Part shown: positions 46,384-56,539 of the stretch, one piece after another
How the letters are laid out: the number at the start of each line of letters is the position of its first letter
Position numbering within the stretch: position 1 is the first letter of the stretch
Assembly: GCA_947623455.1 (NCBI GenBank)
Contig: OX392527.1
Location: 46,916,401 to 46,980,400 of the forward strand
Length of the DNA stretch: 64,000 nucleotides
Direction of reading: 5' to 3'
Origin: Mimachlamys varia
Taxonomy: Eukaryota > Mollusca > Bivalvia > Pectinida > Pectinidae
Made by a program: the position numbers and the translations under genes
Notes under the pieces: model-generated
What the model was told of the DNA's origin: nothing
The model's input: the letters and a program-made list of their open reading frames with translations, nothing else
The model's database searches: none

Positions 46384-46511
46384 GGTTTGTTGGCATAAAC
46401 ATCTAATATAGATATGTACATGTACGATAAGAATAGTAATTTGTAAAAAAAAAAAAAAATCAAACTTACGGTTGGTCTACCTTTCGAAAATGAGTTTGAG
46501 GTTTTCTTCAA

Positions 46512-46904
46512 TTAAAGGCCCAATATACGTAACTTTCGGCAAAACCTGAAGCGAAAATCAAGCCTAATAGCTTATCATATTTATAGATTTAGCTAAGATT
46601 AACTGATACCATCAATACTCAAAATGAATTCTTTCGCGGTTACCGGTACAGCAGCAGTTGAAACACGCTATTTGTAAACACGCGTCCATTTCGAACCGTC
46701 TTCAACCTTCGGTTTGTTGTTGAAGTGGGCCCCACCTGAATTATTTTCAAATCTTTGATTTTTTTTTGTCCAGAGTTTCTTGTAAGTTACCACCCAGGTT
46801 TACTTCGTTTTAGGCTTATTTTTGCATGGTTATCAACTGGATTTTTTTCAGAGTTTTTCAGAATCACGAAAATTTCCCTGAAGTTACGTATATTGGGCCT
46901 TTAA
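46512..46904 (+). mobile_element. TTAA MITE, copy 7, full length
   Basis: About 393 bp, TTAA on both sides. It is the cleanest copy, with both arms reading AGGCCCAATATACGTAACTT nearly perfectly. Confidence 0.9.
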
Positions 46905-48042
46905 ACGTGATTTAAACGTTCAACGAAATGAATTCGTCTTCACGACTCTATCAATTTCTTCTTAATTTTAAACCCCACCAACCCCAACCAACCCCCGTGA
47001 AACACATCACTGATAATTATATACTGTCTCTTGACTACTTTGAAATATCAATATTGAGCTTCTCCCGTTATAAAAACGAATTAATAAAAATTGCATGGTC
47101 GAGAGGCTATCGTTTTAAGTAATTTGAAAGATAGCTGACTCTATCTTTCATTAAGTGTTATTTTGTAAGTGAATAAACAAACTGTGTGGTCGTTGTTTTC
47201 AGTTAAGAAAAAAACATCATTTTATTTCTTTCAGTAAATTATAACAAAATATGGCACAATAATATCTAATCATTTGAAAAACACACACTCCTATAGCTAC
47301 TCTTACTTATTAATAAACTACAACTTACATGTACGAGGTCATGGTGATTTCCAGTCAACAACGTAAAGGTAACTTCTGATCAATATCATTGTAAAAACTT
47401 GACATGTCTATAACTTTATTAAATAACTAACGTGGTGAAAAATTAAATGAACATTTCGCCGGGATAGCGACCAGCTAAATATTACTTTTTGCATAATGTT
47501 CTAATATTTCAACAAAAAACACAGATACAGTTCATTTCAAGTTATTATAAGCATGAAGGCTAATAACTAAACGATGAACTTCTTTATCAGTCCTGCGAAG
47601 AAATCGACACAATTTAAATTTTCCTCGTTTAATTTCTACGATTTCCTTTTTAATGAACATTTCTTTCATTTGAATCGTTCATAATATCATCAAAATACTT
47701 TAAAAGCCAAAGCCAAAATTTTGCTTTGAAAATTGTTACATTATAATATACAAGTACGAAATATTAATCGCTAAATTCATATTAATTCATTCTAAATTTG
47801 AATATGATAACAAGAAAGATAATAGAAACAACAAAGATATGCAAGAAGTTTATCAACATTTCAACAATACCGGATATGTGGTGGTTTTTGTCAACATAGG
47901 AAAATGACGACATGTTCAACCACCAGTTCATGGATAGGTCAATTATGCAAAACTCCGACACGTGGTCTAAAATTATAAATAATTGCAAATTCAAACGACC
48001 TACATTACTCGTGTGTCTATTTGAAAAGTATCAATAATAAGT

Positions 48043-48056
48043 GTTACCATGGTAAC
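48043..48056. promoter_or_regulatory. Perfect RFX X-box palindrome, copy 1
   Basis: GTTACCATGGTAAC is a perfect 14-bp palindrome that fits the X-box consensus bound by RFX transcription factors (GTNNCC-AT-GGNAAC). It is identical in the second copy of the duplication. Function is inferred from motif match only. Confidence 0.5.
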
Positions 48057-48176
48057 CAGATTGAGAACTCTCGTCGTCTTTGAGAACGAACAATGTGTCT
48101 CCTTGATTGGTGCTCGATCTTTTTAGTAAGGGGGAAAAGTCCAACAACACACATTGAAAATGTATCAATAATAAGT

Positions 48177-48190
48177 GTTACCATGGTAAC
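48177..48190. promoter_or_regulatory. Perfect RFX X-box palindrome, copy 2
   Basis: The same 14-mer as at 48043, exactly 134 bp away. No divergence in the motif itself although the downstream halves of the two copies have diverged. Confidence 0.5.
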
Positions 48191-48355
48191 CAGATTGAGA
48201 ACTCTCGTCGTCATAGAGAACATACAACGTGTCTCCTTGATTGTTGCTCTTATAAGTAAGGGGGAAATAAAAGTCCAACAACACACATTAAAATTGTATC
48301 CATTTGTTCTTGTTTATGATCTTAACGGTAAAGATACAGTCACTGGTGAAATTCG

Positions 48356-48435
48356 TCAGGCCTTTCTCGGCAATGGCGCAGCTCCACCATTGGTCTCTGT
48401 GTAAGGGGGAGGACTTTCTGCGGGAGCGCCGAAAT
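48356..48435 (-). CDS. TM2 gene exon 5: terminal, PPPY motif and stop
   Basis: Acceptor ttttag, 26 residues plus TGA at 48358-48356. It encodes [25 protein letters not shown]. The exon is short; the call rests on the correct phase, a good acceptor and the PPPY ending that follows naturally from the tail. Confidence 0.88.
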
Positions 48436-51400
48436 CTAAAACACAAACAAATGTAAGAATGTCTCATTAAATAATGAGTTGATATAGATATGGTGTATGT
48501 CGATTAAAAAAATTCAAATTGTCTTTTTTAACTCGGAAATATTAATGGTGATAAGTCTTAAAAGTGCAGATAATATTGATACAAAAGATAAAAACAGATT
48601 CCAAAATCTTCCTCAAAATCTCCATCTTCATAAGTCATCAATTCCCGAAATAAATGTCATTTTTGCAAAACTCGAAAAATCAAATATGAATCGTGATGAA
48701 AGCTTACTTGTGGGAACTGCTGGCTGCTGCTGTGGGGGATACCCCTGCTGCTGTGGAGGGTATCCAGTTTGTTGTGGGAATCCTTGTTGCTGGGGATATC
48801 CCTGTTGTTGAGGATACCCTTGCTGAGGGGGATACCCCTGTTGTGGTGGGTATCCCTGCTGTGCTTGATATGGTGGCGCACCCTGGTAGCCGCCTCCTTG
48901 GGCGTAGTATCCAGGGGACATAATCGCTCCACCAGCGAGCGGTGCTGTGGGGGTATCAAGGTTAAGTCTCAACGTCGTTGGTCCTGAAAATAAAATTGTA
49001 CCCTAGAATTACACAAATAAATACATAAAAATAATAGTTTGTTTGTGTGTGTGTGTTAATAAAAACAAAATTATTATGCTACAGCGTCGACACCTTAGTC
49101 ATCCATGCATAATCTCCCTCTAACTAATATAATGCTTGGTAGTTATAAAATACGACCTTATCTTAAAATTCTAGACGAAACAGTATTGGAAGGGAGGCAA
49201 ATCAAAACTGTAAGCAATTTCTTCAGACTATCCTTAAAAATTAACAGCAAGGTAATATTAATAGTATCGAAATGGTTAACAAGACGAATGGAAACCAGGC
49301 AATTATCGCTATTAGATAATAGTTTTCAAACAAGCTGAAGTGTTATACTTGTAAATGTATGCGCTAGAACAATTAATTTTGTAACAGTTTTCGAAAAGTT
49401 GACTTTCTCAGGTAACCACTCCCGGGTTCCATACAGATTTGTAGCTTTTGATACTGTGCATTTTATCTCTTTTGTTACAATTGTATTTGACATGTGTACC
49501 GCTTCGTAAAATATAAAGACATAAGTTAAATCTTACCCATTGTGGTTTGTATGTACGGGCCCTGTGGGCCATTTCCGGTAACAATTTGCGGCCCTTGTGG
49601 TCCTTGCGCTGCCCTGATACGTTGACGCTCCTCACTGGCCCTGTTGAAGTCCTCCACCAAACTCGGGATTCTGCACATGTCTATGAGCCAGCCAACTCCG
49701 AGGAGTCCGAATGTAAACAGATAGAGGAATCCCCAGCCAGGACGATTCAGGTAGAAGTGGTGAAATCCGAGGAAACCGCATGGAAACCATAGGAGATACG
49801 CATCGTCAACATATCGAGTTTCTCTAATAATCGTTGACTTCCGGTTCTCATTGTAACGCTTCACGAGAAGGGGCATTCGGAACCAGTCCACAATATAGCC
49901 AACCCCGACAAGTCCGAAGGTAAAGAAGTAGCAGAATCCGAAGAGATAGCGGTTCAGGTAGAAATGTTGGCCCCCGAAAACTCCAATAGGAGAAATGGCG
50001 AAGATCATGCCCATACTTGTTGACCTTTTTCCCGGATCACGTGTTACCGAGTTGCCATCTTTGACATATTTTGGGATCATAAATAGATCGAAAAGCCAGC
50101 CGATCCCGAACAGACCGAACGAGAAGAAGTAAAGAGTTCCTAGTGCATAGTTCCTCATATAAAAATGATGAAATCCTGAAATTAAACAGAAATGAAATGA
50201 CAACAGATTGCGGAATCGTACTTCGACATTTTGGAATATATTGACGAACAAAAACACGAAATGATGGATAACTCTTTATCTACTGTTCTGGATAAGTAAA
50301 ATGTTCAAACGATGTAAATTTACTTTATTACCGTTTTACCAGTGAAACATCGAAAATTATTCATTCTATAAAAGTGATATTTTTCACTAATGAGAAATAT
50401 GATATTTTTCAACAAGTGCAAAATATCACTTTTTCTTATTTGACCAATCAGAACGCTGCTTACAAACGACATTTGGGGAAATCAAAAGCTGCCACTGTAG
50501 ATTTTGCGATAAAAATGTAATAAACAGAATATCTAACAGTATCTTCAGTAATACCAGACATATTTAACTCGTGTGGCTAATATTTTGATATTTTTTCACT
50601 CGTGCAATATCAGCCCACTCGTGAAATATATTTGGTATTACTGAATACACTGTTAGATATCCTCTTTTTCTTGTCAATATATTTCTTTTCAGATTTCAAA
50701 TTCCCTAGGGTCCACCACTAGAGTGACCAAGATGGACAGTGACCATCGAAAGCTCTCGGTAAGCTTGGAAAGTTTATTGTGAGTAAGAGTTTATACAATG
50801 TAACCTCAATTTTTGCTATCAAATGTTGTTATAGATAAAGGTTTTAATCGTGAATACTTGACTTTTCAATTGAGATAAAACTTTGAATACAGTCAACATT
50901 CGTGGAAGATTTCAATTCTCAAGAGTCTTCCACAGATACGTATACAGTGTATTTGATTATAATGCTGCAATTAACGAGATAATAGCCATATACAAAAATA
51001 CAGCTATCAAGTAAGTTTGAGAATCATAGTGACTCAACATTTCCTCTTTTAACATTTCAATACAAGGTATTTGGCTTACGTTATTTCCACATATACTTAT
51101 AAAGCCATATCCTGTCAATATTTACAAGTAATTACAACGAAAGCGAAAAATGTAACATAAACTCTATACAAAAATTACATACGTCAAGGGATACAAACCC
51201 CATCCCCAGCAGCCCCCCCCCCCCCCCCTAAAACAACCAAATTAAAACAAAAACCTCGCGGATTCAATTTCTTGTGTGTGGGGGTGGGGGGGGTCTGGGA
51301 ATTATAATCTACATGTATTTAGCTGAGGCAGTTTTCAAGCAAAGCATCATAATGCGCATTATATTGAAATATGTATATATACGGTATTTGTTTTAATATT

Positions 51401-53848
51401 CTTACCAAGCAGTCCAAACGGAAACCAGAGAGTGTAGGCATCGTCCACGCGGAGTATGTTTTGCTTGCTCGGGTCCTGGATCCGTTCGTTAGCGTTCCTG
51501 ACCAGAAACGGCATACGGAACAAATCCACAATGTATCCCACCCCCAACAGACCGAAAGTAAAGAAGTATAGAATCCCCCATCCGGGTCTGTTCAGGTAGA
51601 AATGGTGGGCGCCAAGTAGTCCAAGAGCAAAATGAAGGACGTACGCCTCCACTATGGACTTCTGTTGGAATGTCCTCATTGGATTCTGGACCACGTGGTT
51701 GGTAACCGGATATCCGGCTCCATAGGACGGAACTTGCGCCGGGACTGCCCCGGCTTCAGCACGCTTCATTGGTTTAGCTGGTCTGAAATTGAAAAAGAAA
51801 TATGTCTTAATTTCCATTTCATTTGAAAAATGATCAGTAACAGCATTGTTTAACTGGCAGACCATTAGTGACTACTTGTGTAAGATACTAATATCTTACC
51901 AACATGTCGTAAGAATCATCGTCTTAGTGATCTTACCAACATGTCTTAATTATCATCGTCTGTGTGATCTTAACAACATGTCTTAATAATCATCGTCTGT
52001 GTGATATTAACAACATGTCTTAATTATCATCGTCTGTGTGATATTAACAACATGTCTTAATTATCATCGTCTGTGTGATATTAACAACATGTCTTAATTA
52101 TCATCGTCTTAGTGATCTTACCAACATGTCTTAATTATCATCGTCTGTGTGATATTAACAACATGTCTTAATTATCATCGTCTGTGTGATATTAACAACA
52201 TGTCTTAATTATCATCGTCTTAGTGATCTTACCAACATGTCTTAATTATCATCGTCTGTGTGATATTAACAACATGTCTTAATTATCATCGTCTGTGTGA
52301 CCTTAACAACATGTCTTAATAATCATCGTCTGTGTGATATTAACAACATGTCTTAATTATCATCGTCTGTGTGACCTTAACAACATGTCTTAATAATCAT
52401 CGTCTGCATGATCTTAACAACATGTCTTAATTATCATCGTCTTAGTGGTCCCCTGCTCACTGTCTATTTAATGCACTTTGTATTCGTGGCTGTTTATATA
52501 GGTCTCTATACCAACTGGATTGTACACATTTCGTGTCATTTTTCATTTCATCATATTTTATTGTGAAAACAATCGGATCGAACAGCAGGCTAGGCCTATA
52601 TAAGTTCTCTCCTGATAGGTTGATATGACAAATACAGGACATTGATGAAATTTGAAAATATTGATGCAATTAATATAATATAATACATGTAGCATATAAT
52701 TATTAGCATTTGCTCAGTCTTACAGTTTAACAAATATGAGTAGGGAGATAATCCCCTGTGTGTTTAAACATAATTAATACTATTCAAAATAAAAAATAAT
52801 TAAGTGAGGCAATTCATTTGAAAATTTTAATAATCATATAGCTTATATGATTATGTCTACGATATTATATATAGCCGTTGTTCTTTGTTTAAATCCTTCA
52901 TCCAATTAAGTTTCAGATGGATTGTACACCATGAACAGTATCATACATTGCAAACGTCTTAATCGCATTGTTACATTATTTGCATCTTAAATGTTCCGAT
53001 AACTTTGCGTTTTTGAAACGCCTGAATAACAACAATTTTAGTGACCGCTTATTTATAGCCATATGAAAAATGTCTAAGTGACCAATTGTAAAATGTCTTA
53101 GTGGCTACATGTACCTGTGTTAATTTCAGCTATCTTAGTGGCCAAATCGGAAATGTCTTAATTAACATTTGTCTTAGCTGCCATCTGTATGACACTTAAA
53201 CCTACGCATTTCAAGAATTTATCATAAACATTCAAATAAATGATATAAGTTTAAAGCCTTATTTCCCTCCGTGGAGTAAATCAATCACCAACAGATAAGC
53301 ATATAAAAGATGCATAGTGTTTTATATTACCTGGATTGGCGCGGTAGCTTAGGTAGATTTGGAAGTTTAAAACAATTATCTATACAGTACAATTCACTAC
53401 TGCTATGTCTTCTGTTTCTCCTCCCAATTTTAGAAAAATGTTTTCCACTATCACACGAAGAAGTTCGTCGCTCCTTTTTTCGCGCACTATGGGATTTTTT
53501 TGTACATACTTTTTGGTGTCCATTTTTATGTTGTAAATCGAACGCAAGATCCCTATTTTTCCCATATACAGCATCGCCAACAATTTCTCGACAAACATCG
53601 CGTGATTTATTTTTGCGGCAAATATCATCATGCCCGGCTCTTATATGATCACGTGACTGAAGTGTTCTTTTGGGTGTGAGAGGGTACGCCCTTTTCTTCG
53701 TAATTTTGTGATGTAAAATCCCACCGTAGGAGGCTCCATCATTAGATAGTTCCCGCGCTCGTACAGGCCGATGAACCACCTTCCGTTTTCGTGACGATTT
53801 GTTCCTCGGAATGGCGGCAAAAGCCGCGCGGTGCTTTAACAAAACCAT
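48356..53848 (-). CDS. Multi-TM2-domain membrane protein with GYPPQQ-repeat tail, 5 coding exons
   Basis: Coding exons, 5' to 3': 53848-53331 (tentative), 51782-51406, 50175-49537, 48983-48708 and 48435-48356. All introns are GT-AG and all phases join: 1890 nt, 629 residues. Four tandem TM2 domains (two helices each joined by a short turn, with the G..G.H.FY and D...(I/M)P signatures) lie at about residues 215-267, 286-336, 350-403 and 421-472, giving about eight membrane segments. Then come a GPQGPQ linker (489-506) and a tail of eight GYP/GFP-Q repeats (552-598) ending with SPPPYTE, a WW-domain-binding PPxY motif. Most known TM2 proteins have a single TM2 domain, so four is unusual. TM2 proteins are membrane proteins of poorly known function; here I infer membrane location and a possible WW-partner interaction only. 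The first exon is the weak part: without it the earliest Met is Met178 (MKRAEAG). The domains and tail are certain. Confidence 0.9.
48708..48983 (-). CDS. TM2 gene exon 4: GYPPQQ repeat tail
   Basis: Acceptor tttcag, donor gtaagc. After a Gly/Tyr-rich stretch ([20 protein letters not shown]) there are eight repeats of the type [12 protein letters not shown] or GFPQQT. Tails of this kind occur in annexin A7/A11, rhodopsin and other proteins and are usually cytosolic, disordered and self-associating. Their role here is inference. Confidence 0.93.
49537..50175 (-). CDS. TM2 gene exon 3: TM2 domains 2 (rest), 3 and 4
   Basis: Acceptor atttcag, donor gtaaga, 639 nt. One uninterrupted exon carries [20 protein letters not shown] (domain 2), [20 protein letters not shown] (domain 3), [20 protein letters not shown] (domain 4) and the GPQGPQ linker. 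Domains 1 and 4 are nearly identical around [11 protein letters not shown], which suggests a comparatively recent duplication or gene conversion within the gene. Confidence 0.95.
49538..50174 (-). repeat. Internal protein-level TM2 domain repeats
   Basis: Domains 2-4 within this exon, and domain 1 in the exon before, align end to end at about 50-75 residue spacing. Shared landmarks are (H/Q)HFY(L/M)(N/R), (F/L)FTFGL(L/V)GVG, a single Asp after the second helix, and (I/M)P..V. The linker between domains 2 and 3 ([10 protein letters not shown]) and that between 3 and 4 ([14 protein letters not shown]) differ in sequence. Confidence 0.9.
50525..50664. mobile_element. Foldback element (TM2 gene intron 2)
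   Basis: 'gaatatctaacagtatcttc' plus 'agtaatacca' at the left pairs with 'tggtattactgaatacactg' plus 'ttagatatcc' at the right. The loop contains 'actcgtg' repeats in both directions. A piece of it is also found near 25692-25735. Confidence 0.78.
51209..51300. repeat. Homopolymer pair: C-run followed by G-rich stretch
   Basis: About 18-20 consecutive C at 51209-51228, then 50 bp later 'gtgggggtggggggggtctg'. Inverted homopolymers of this type can fold back; length calls in such runs are often unreliable. Confidence 0.6.
51406..51782 (-). CDS. TM2 gene exon 2: first TM2 domain
   Basis: Acceptor atttcag, donor gtaaga. A short Pro/Ala-rich lead ([20 protein letters not shown]) precedes TM2 domain 1 ([20 protein letters not shown], ending [12 protein letters not shown]) and the first strand of domain 2 ([14 protein letters not shown]). 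The intron falls inside domain 2, just before HHFY. Confidence 0.93.
51888..52449. repeat. 37-bp minisatellite, about 15 copies, in TM2 gene intron 1
   Basis: The unit is about 37 bp, made of 'aacaacatgtcttaattatc' plus 'atcgtctgtgtgatatt'. Two unit types alternate irregularly: one with cttagtgatcttacc and one with ctgtgtgatattaac. Degenerate relatives containing 'atgtcttagtgg' continue at about 53030-53200. Confidence 0.97.
53030..53200. repeat. Degenerate short tandem copies related to the 37-bp array
   Basis: About five imperfect units with the core 'atgtcttagtggcca' or close variants, 20-40 bp apart. The rest of 52450-53030 is AT-rich and shows nothing recognisable. Confidence 0.55.
53331..53848 (-). 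CDS. Tentative first coding exon of the TM2 protein: basic N-terminal region
   Basis: An open frame of 172 codons plus two bases runs from an ATG in good context (GAAATGG) to a donor (AATCCAG|gtaata). Phase 2 at this donor exactly completes the split Arg codon at the acceptor of the next exon, giving PRQSR then PAKPMK. The product is very rich in Lys, Arg, His and Ser (for example [20 protein letters not shown]) with no membrane segment and no family I recognise. It would be a cytosolic basic extension. Alternative: a 5' UTR exon, with translation starting in exon 2. Phase agreement has a one-in-three chance of being accidental. Confidence 0.5.
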
Positions 53849-54555
53849 TTCTGATTTATGGAGCAGACGGCACACACTATTAAATGAAAGTCAATGTTTT
53901 TGATGTGCGATACAGATTACAGAGCTTTGTCCAGCGTATACGCATGTTGTCCAGCATTCGTCACGTTTTATTTTTTAATTCATATAACTCATTCGGTACA
54001 TCTCAGCCGACTAAAAAGAGAGATGGAAAATATCCGGGGAGCTCCGAATAATAGACCGTTGATGTCGAGACGGGCCCGCAGCTGTGACCGCAATTTTTGA
54101 TGGACGATTTTTCACTTGCTAATCTCCTTTTATGTGTTTTGGACTAGGGATTGACGCGGGGGATGACTTGAGGGAAAACTAAGATAATTATGTGTTTGTA
54201 TGCTGTTGAGATGCATGTATTTATTTACGTATTTTTTTATAATTGATAATTTGCTTCAGCTAACTTTGGACATACACTAGGGTGTATAGAGTAATTTTTA
54301 CACGTTTGCAGGGTTTAGAGAAGTGAGGGGAAAATTCAATTGATTTAAACTTCCCCAAAGGTGAAAAACTTCTCTCAAACCCAATAGTTTAGGTCCAAAA
54401 ACTACTAATTACACATTTTCAGGCCCCTGTATTAGAGGCTACTGAAGTGGGACTCCGCTAAATCGCTTTAATTTTTATTTTTGCGATGTGAGTTTAGAGG
54501 TTGCCAAAGAAACCAAAACTGATCTATTGCCGTATAAGTTTACTCAACACTGCAG

Positions 54556-54989
54556 CAAATGATCAACGTCAATTTCTTGTCGTACCATCGGTAAAAAGTA
54601 CAGCGGGCTCAATTACCCCGATCGAAATGTGATTGTAAAACGCAATGTCATTCCCGTATTCCATATTATAGCTACGCCTGGTAAACAATAGTTTGATGTT
54701 AATTCCTAGTATGGAGACTTTATTAGAAATCTCCTATATAAACTGACCTACGGGAAGACACTGATTTGAGATCAAATGATCAACGTCAATTTCTTGTCGT
54801 ACCATCGGTAAAAAGTACAGCGGGCTCAATTACCCCGATCGAAATGTGATTGTAAAACGCAATGTCATTCCCGTATTCCATATTATAGCTACGCCTGGTA
54901 AACAATAGTTTGATGTTAATTCCTAGTATGGAGACTTTATTAGAAATCTCCTATATAAACTGACCTACGGGAAGACACTGATTTGAGAT
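54556..54989. repeat. Perfect 217-bp tandem duplication
   Basis: 54556-54772 and 54773-54989 read as identical base for base by eye. The last ~70 bp of the unit ('tatggagactttattagaaa' through 'gatttgagatcaaa') also occur in the ~232-bp array that follows, so the two arrays share a module. Confidence 0.95.
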
Positions 54990-55605
54990 CAAAGACCCGA
55001 CGCCATATAAATCGCATGGAGGTTGGGGTTTCGGGATCATATATTGTATCTTGGTGCATAAAACTCAAAAGTTTTGTTGGCGGTAATACCAAAAAAAAAA
55101 AAGACAAAAACTACATCCTTTACCTTTGTTTGACGATAATGTCAAATCTTGGTATGGAGACTTTATTAGAAATCCCTTATATAAACTGCATGACATACGG
55201 GAATACACTGATTTGAAATCAAAGACCCGACGCCATATAAAGCGCATGGAGGTTGGGGTTTCGAGATCTTATAGGCCTATTGTATCTGGGTGCATAAAAC
55301 TCAAAAGTTTTGTTGGCGGTAATACCAAAAAAAAAAAGACAAAAACTACATCCTTTACCTTTGTTTGACGATAATGTCAATTCTTGGTATGGAGACTTTA
55401 TTAGAAATCCCTTATATAAACTGCATGACATACGGGAAGACACTGATTTGAAATCAAAGACCCGACGCCATATAAAGTGCATGGAGGTTGGGGTTTCGAG
55501 ATCTTATAGGCCTATTGTATCTGGGTGCATAAAACTCAAAAGTTTTGTTGGCGATAATTCTAAAAAAAAAAAAGACAAAAACTACTCCCTTTATCTATTT
55601 ATCTT
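54990..55605. repeat. ~232-bp tandem array, about 2.6 copies
   Basis: Units begin with 'aaagacccgacgccatataa' near 54990, 55220 and 55455 (periods about 230 and 235). Each contains an A-run of 10-12 followed by gacaaaaactac and ends with the module shared with the 217-bp duplication. The last copy decays after about 55600. Confidence 0.93.
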
Positions 55606-55826
55606 ATTGCTTTTTCTTGATAATTGATATAATTTGTTTTGAAATGTAACAATAAACGCGAAATTATGTTTGTTTTGCCTACACAAGCTGGTATACTTAG
55701 CCCACACTATCAACGCAACTTCATTTCATTTAAGACGAGCTCTTATTATATTTACCGAAAAAAATCTATGTCCTAATTGATTACAGAATTCCTGTTTTCG
55801 AAATCAAATGTTTTTAGGTTATTGAG

Positions 55827-55880
55827 ACCCCGAACCCCGAACCCCACCCCAAACCCCAACCCCCAACCCCCTCTCCTCCC
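55827..55880 (-). other. G-quadruplex-prone tract
   Basis: The plus strand is a run of C4-C6 blocks separated by 1-3 bases (accccgaaccccgaacccca and onward). The minus strand therefore has at least seven G4-G5 tracts with short loops, well beyond the minimum for an intramolecular quadruplex. Confidence 0.6.
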
Positions 55881-56539
55881 AAGGGGAACGTGAGCTACAA
55901 AGGGGAACGTGAGGTTGCAAGATGTTTCATGTACATGCATGTGTATATATACGTGTACGTATATATGGTCGCTTAAGGGGTTACATGCAGTTTCGTGACC
56001 CATCAATCCGCCCAACGCTAGGAGGAAAAACAGATAAGTATAAATGTAATGTATGTCCCCACGAATGAAATGTATGTTTCGTAAGGGCACTGTAGAATTC
56101 TACACGAATATCAACTGCACAAAAATTAATATACGGGTTGGGGAAAAAATACCAAACTCAGAACTGAAATAAAAAATAATAATTGTCATAAATTATTGCA
56201 GCAAAAGAAAAACTTTAAATAGTGAGAAAACCAAATATGATGACAAAATGTTTAGATCGAGGTACACCTTAATAAAAAAAACACAGGTCTAAGAATGGAA
56301 ATCGGATTACTTAGAAAACACCCACGTGAGATTTGGAAGATTATGAAATACAATTTCTTGATTTTTGAAATAATTAACTTTAGTTAGAGTCGTATATATA
56401 TAACATTAGCACTTTTGAGCTGGTATTGCGACACACAAATAAGATCAGCCCATACATTCTCATTGTAAATATAAACCTTAATTATTTTACAACAATTATG
56501 GAACAGCGTATCCAACTTATATCAATCACACTTATTGGC

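Larger units (their letters stand above)
45026..48027. other. Intergenic, mostly unassigned
   Basis: Between and around the SINE body and MITE copy 7 nothing is recognisable except a direct near-repeat at 45110-45240 ('gcatcaatttaaaggggcta' / 'gcatcaatttcaagaagcta', each followed by 'attcatgatattat'), period about 77 bp. Confidence 0.55.
48028..48297. repeat. 134-bp tandem duplication 3' of the TM2 gene
   Basis: Copy 1 is 48028-48161 and copy 2 is 48162-48297. The first ~50 bp of each copy are identical, and the remainder differs by scattered substitutions and short indels. Each copy contains the same 14-bp palindrome annotated separately. The duplication begins only about 60 bp past the stop codon of the TM2 gene, so it may lie in its 3' UTR. 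Confidence 0.9.
50176..51405 (-). other. TM2 gene intron 2: content
   Basis: Holds a foldback element (50525-50664), an AT-rich inverted repeat around 50350-50440 and a homopolymer pair (C-run 51209-51228, G-rich 51280-51300). The rest shows nothing recognisable. Introns 3 (48984-49536) and 4 (48436-48707) show only a short TG microsatellite near 49040-49057. Confidence 0.7.

Noticed and set aside
48497..48987. Plus-strand Cys/Gly-rich frames (CCCGGYPCC type)
   Set aside because: Antisense shadows of the GYPPQQ repeat exon of the TM2 gene.
53310..53648. Plus-strand frame opposite the tentative TM2 first exon
   Set aside because: No recognisable motif and no splice or start support; the minus frame has the phase-matched donor.
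55827..55880. Interstitial telomere
   Set aside because: Blocks are irregular (accccg, aacccc, caaacccc) and do not form TTAGGG or another uniform telomere repeat.
55773..56090. 105-codon minus frame rich in Gly
   Set aside because: The Gly run is a translation of the G-rich tract; no start or splice support.
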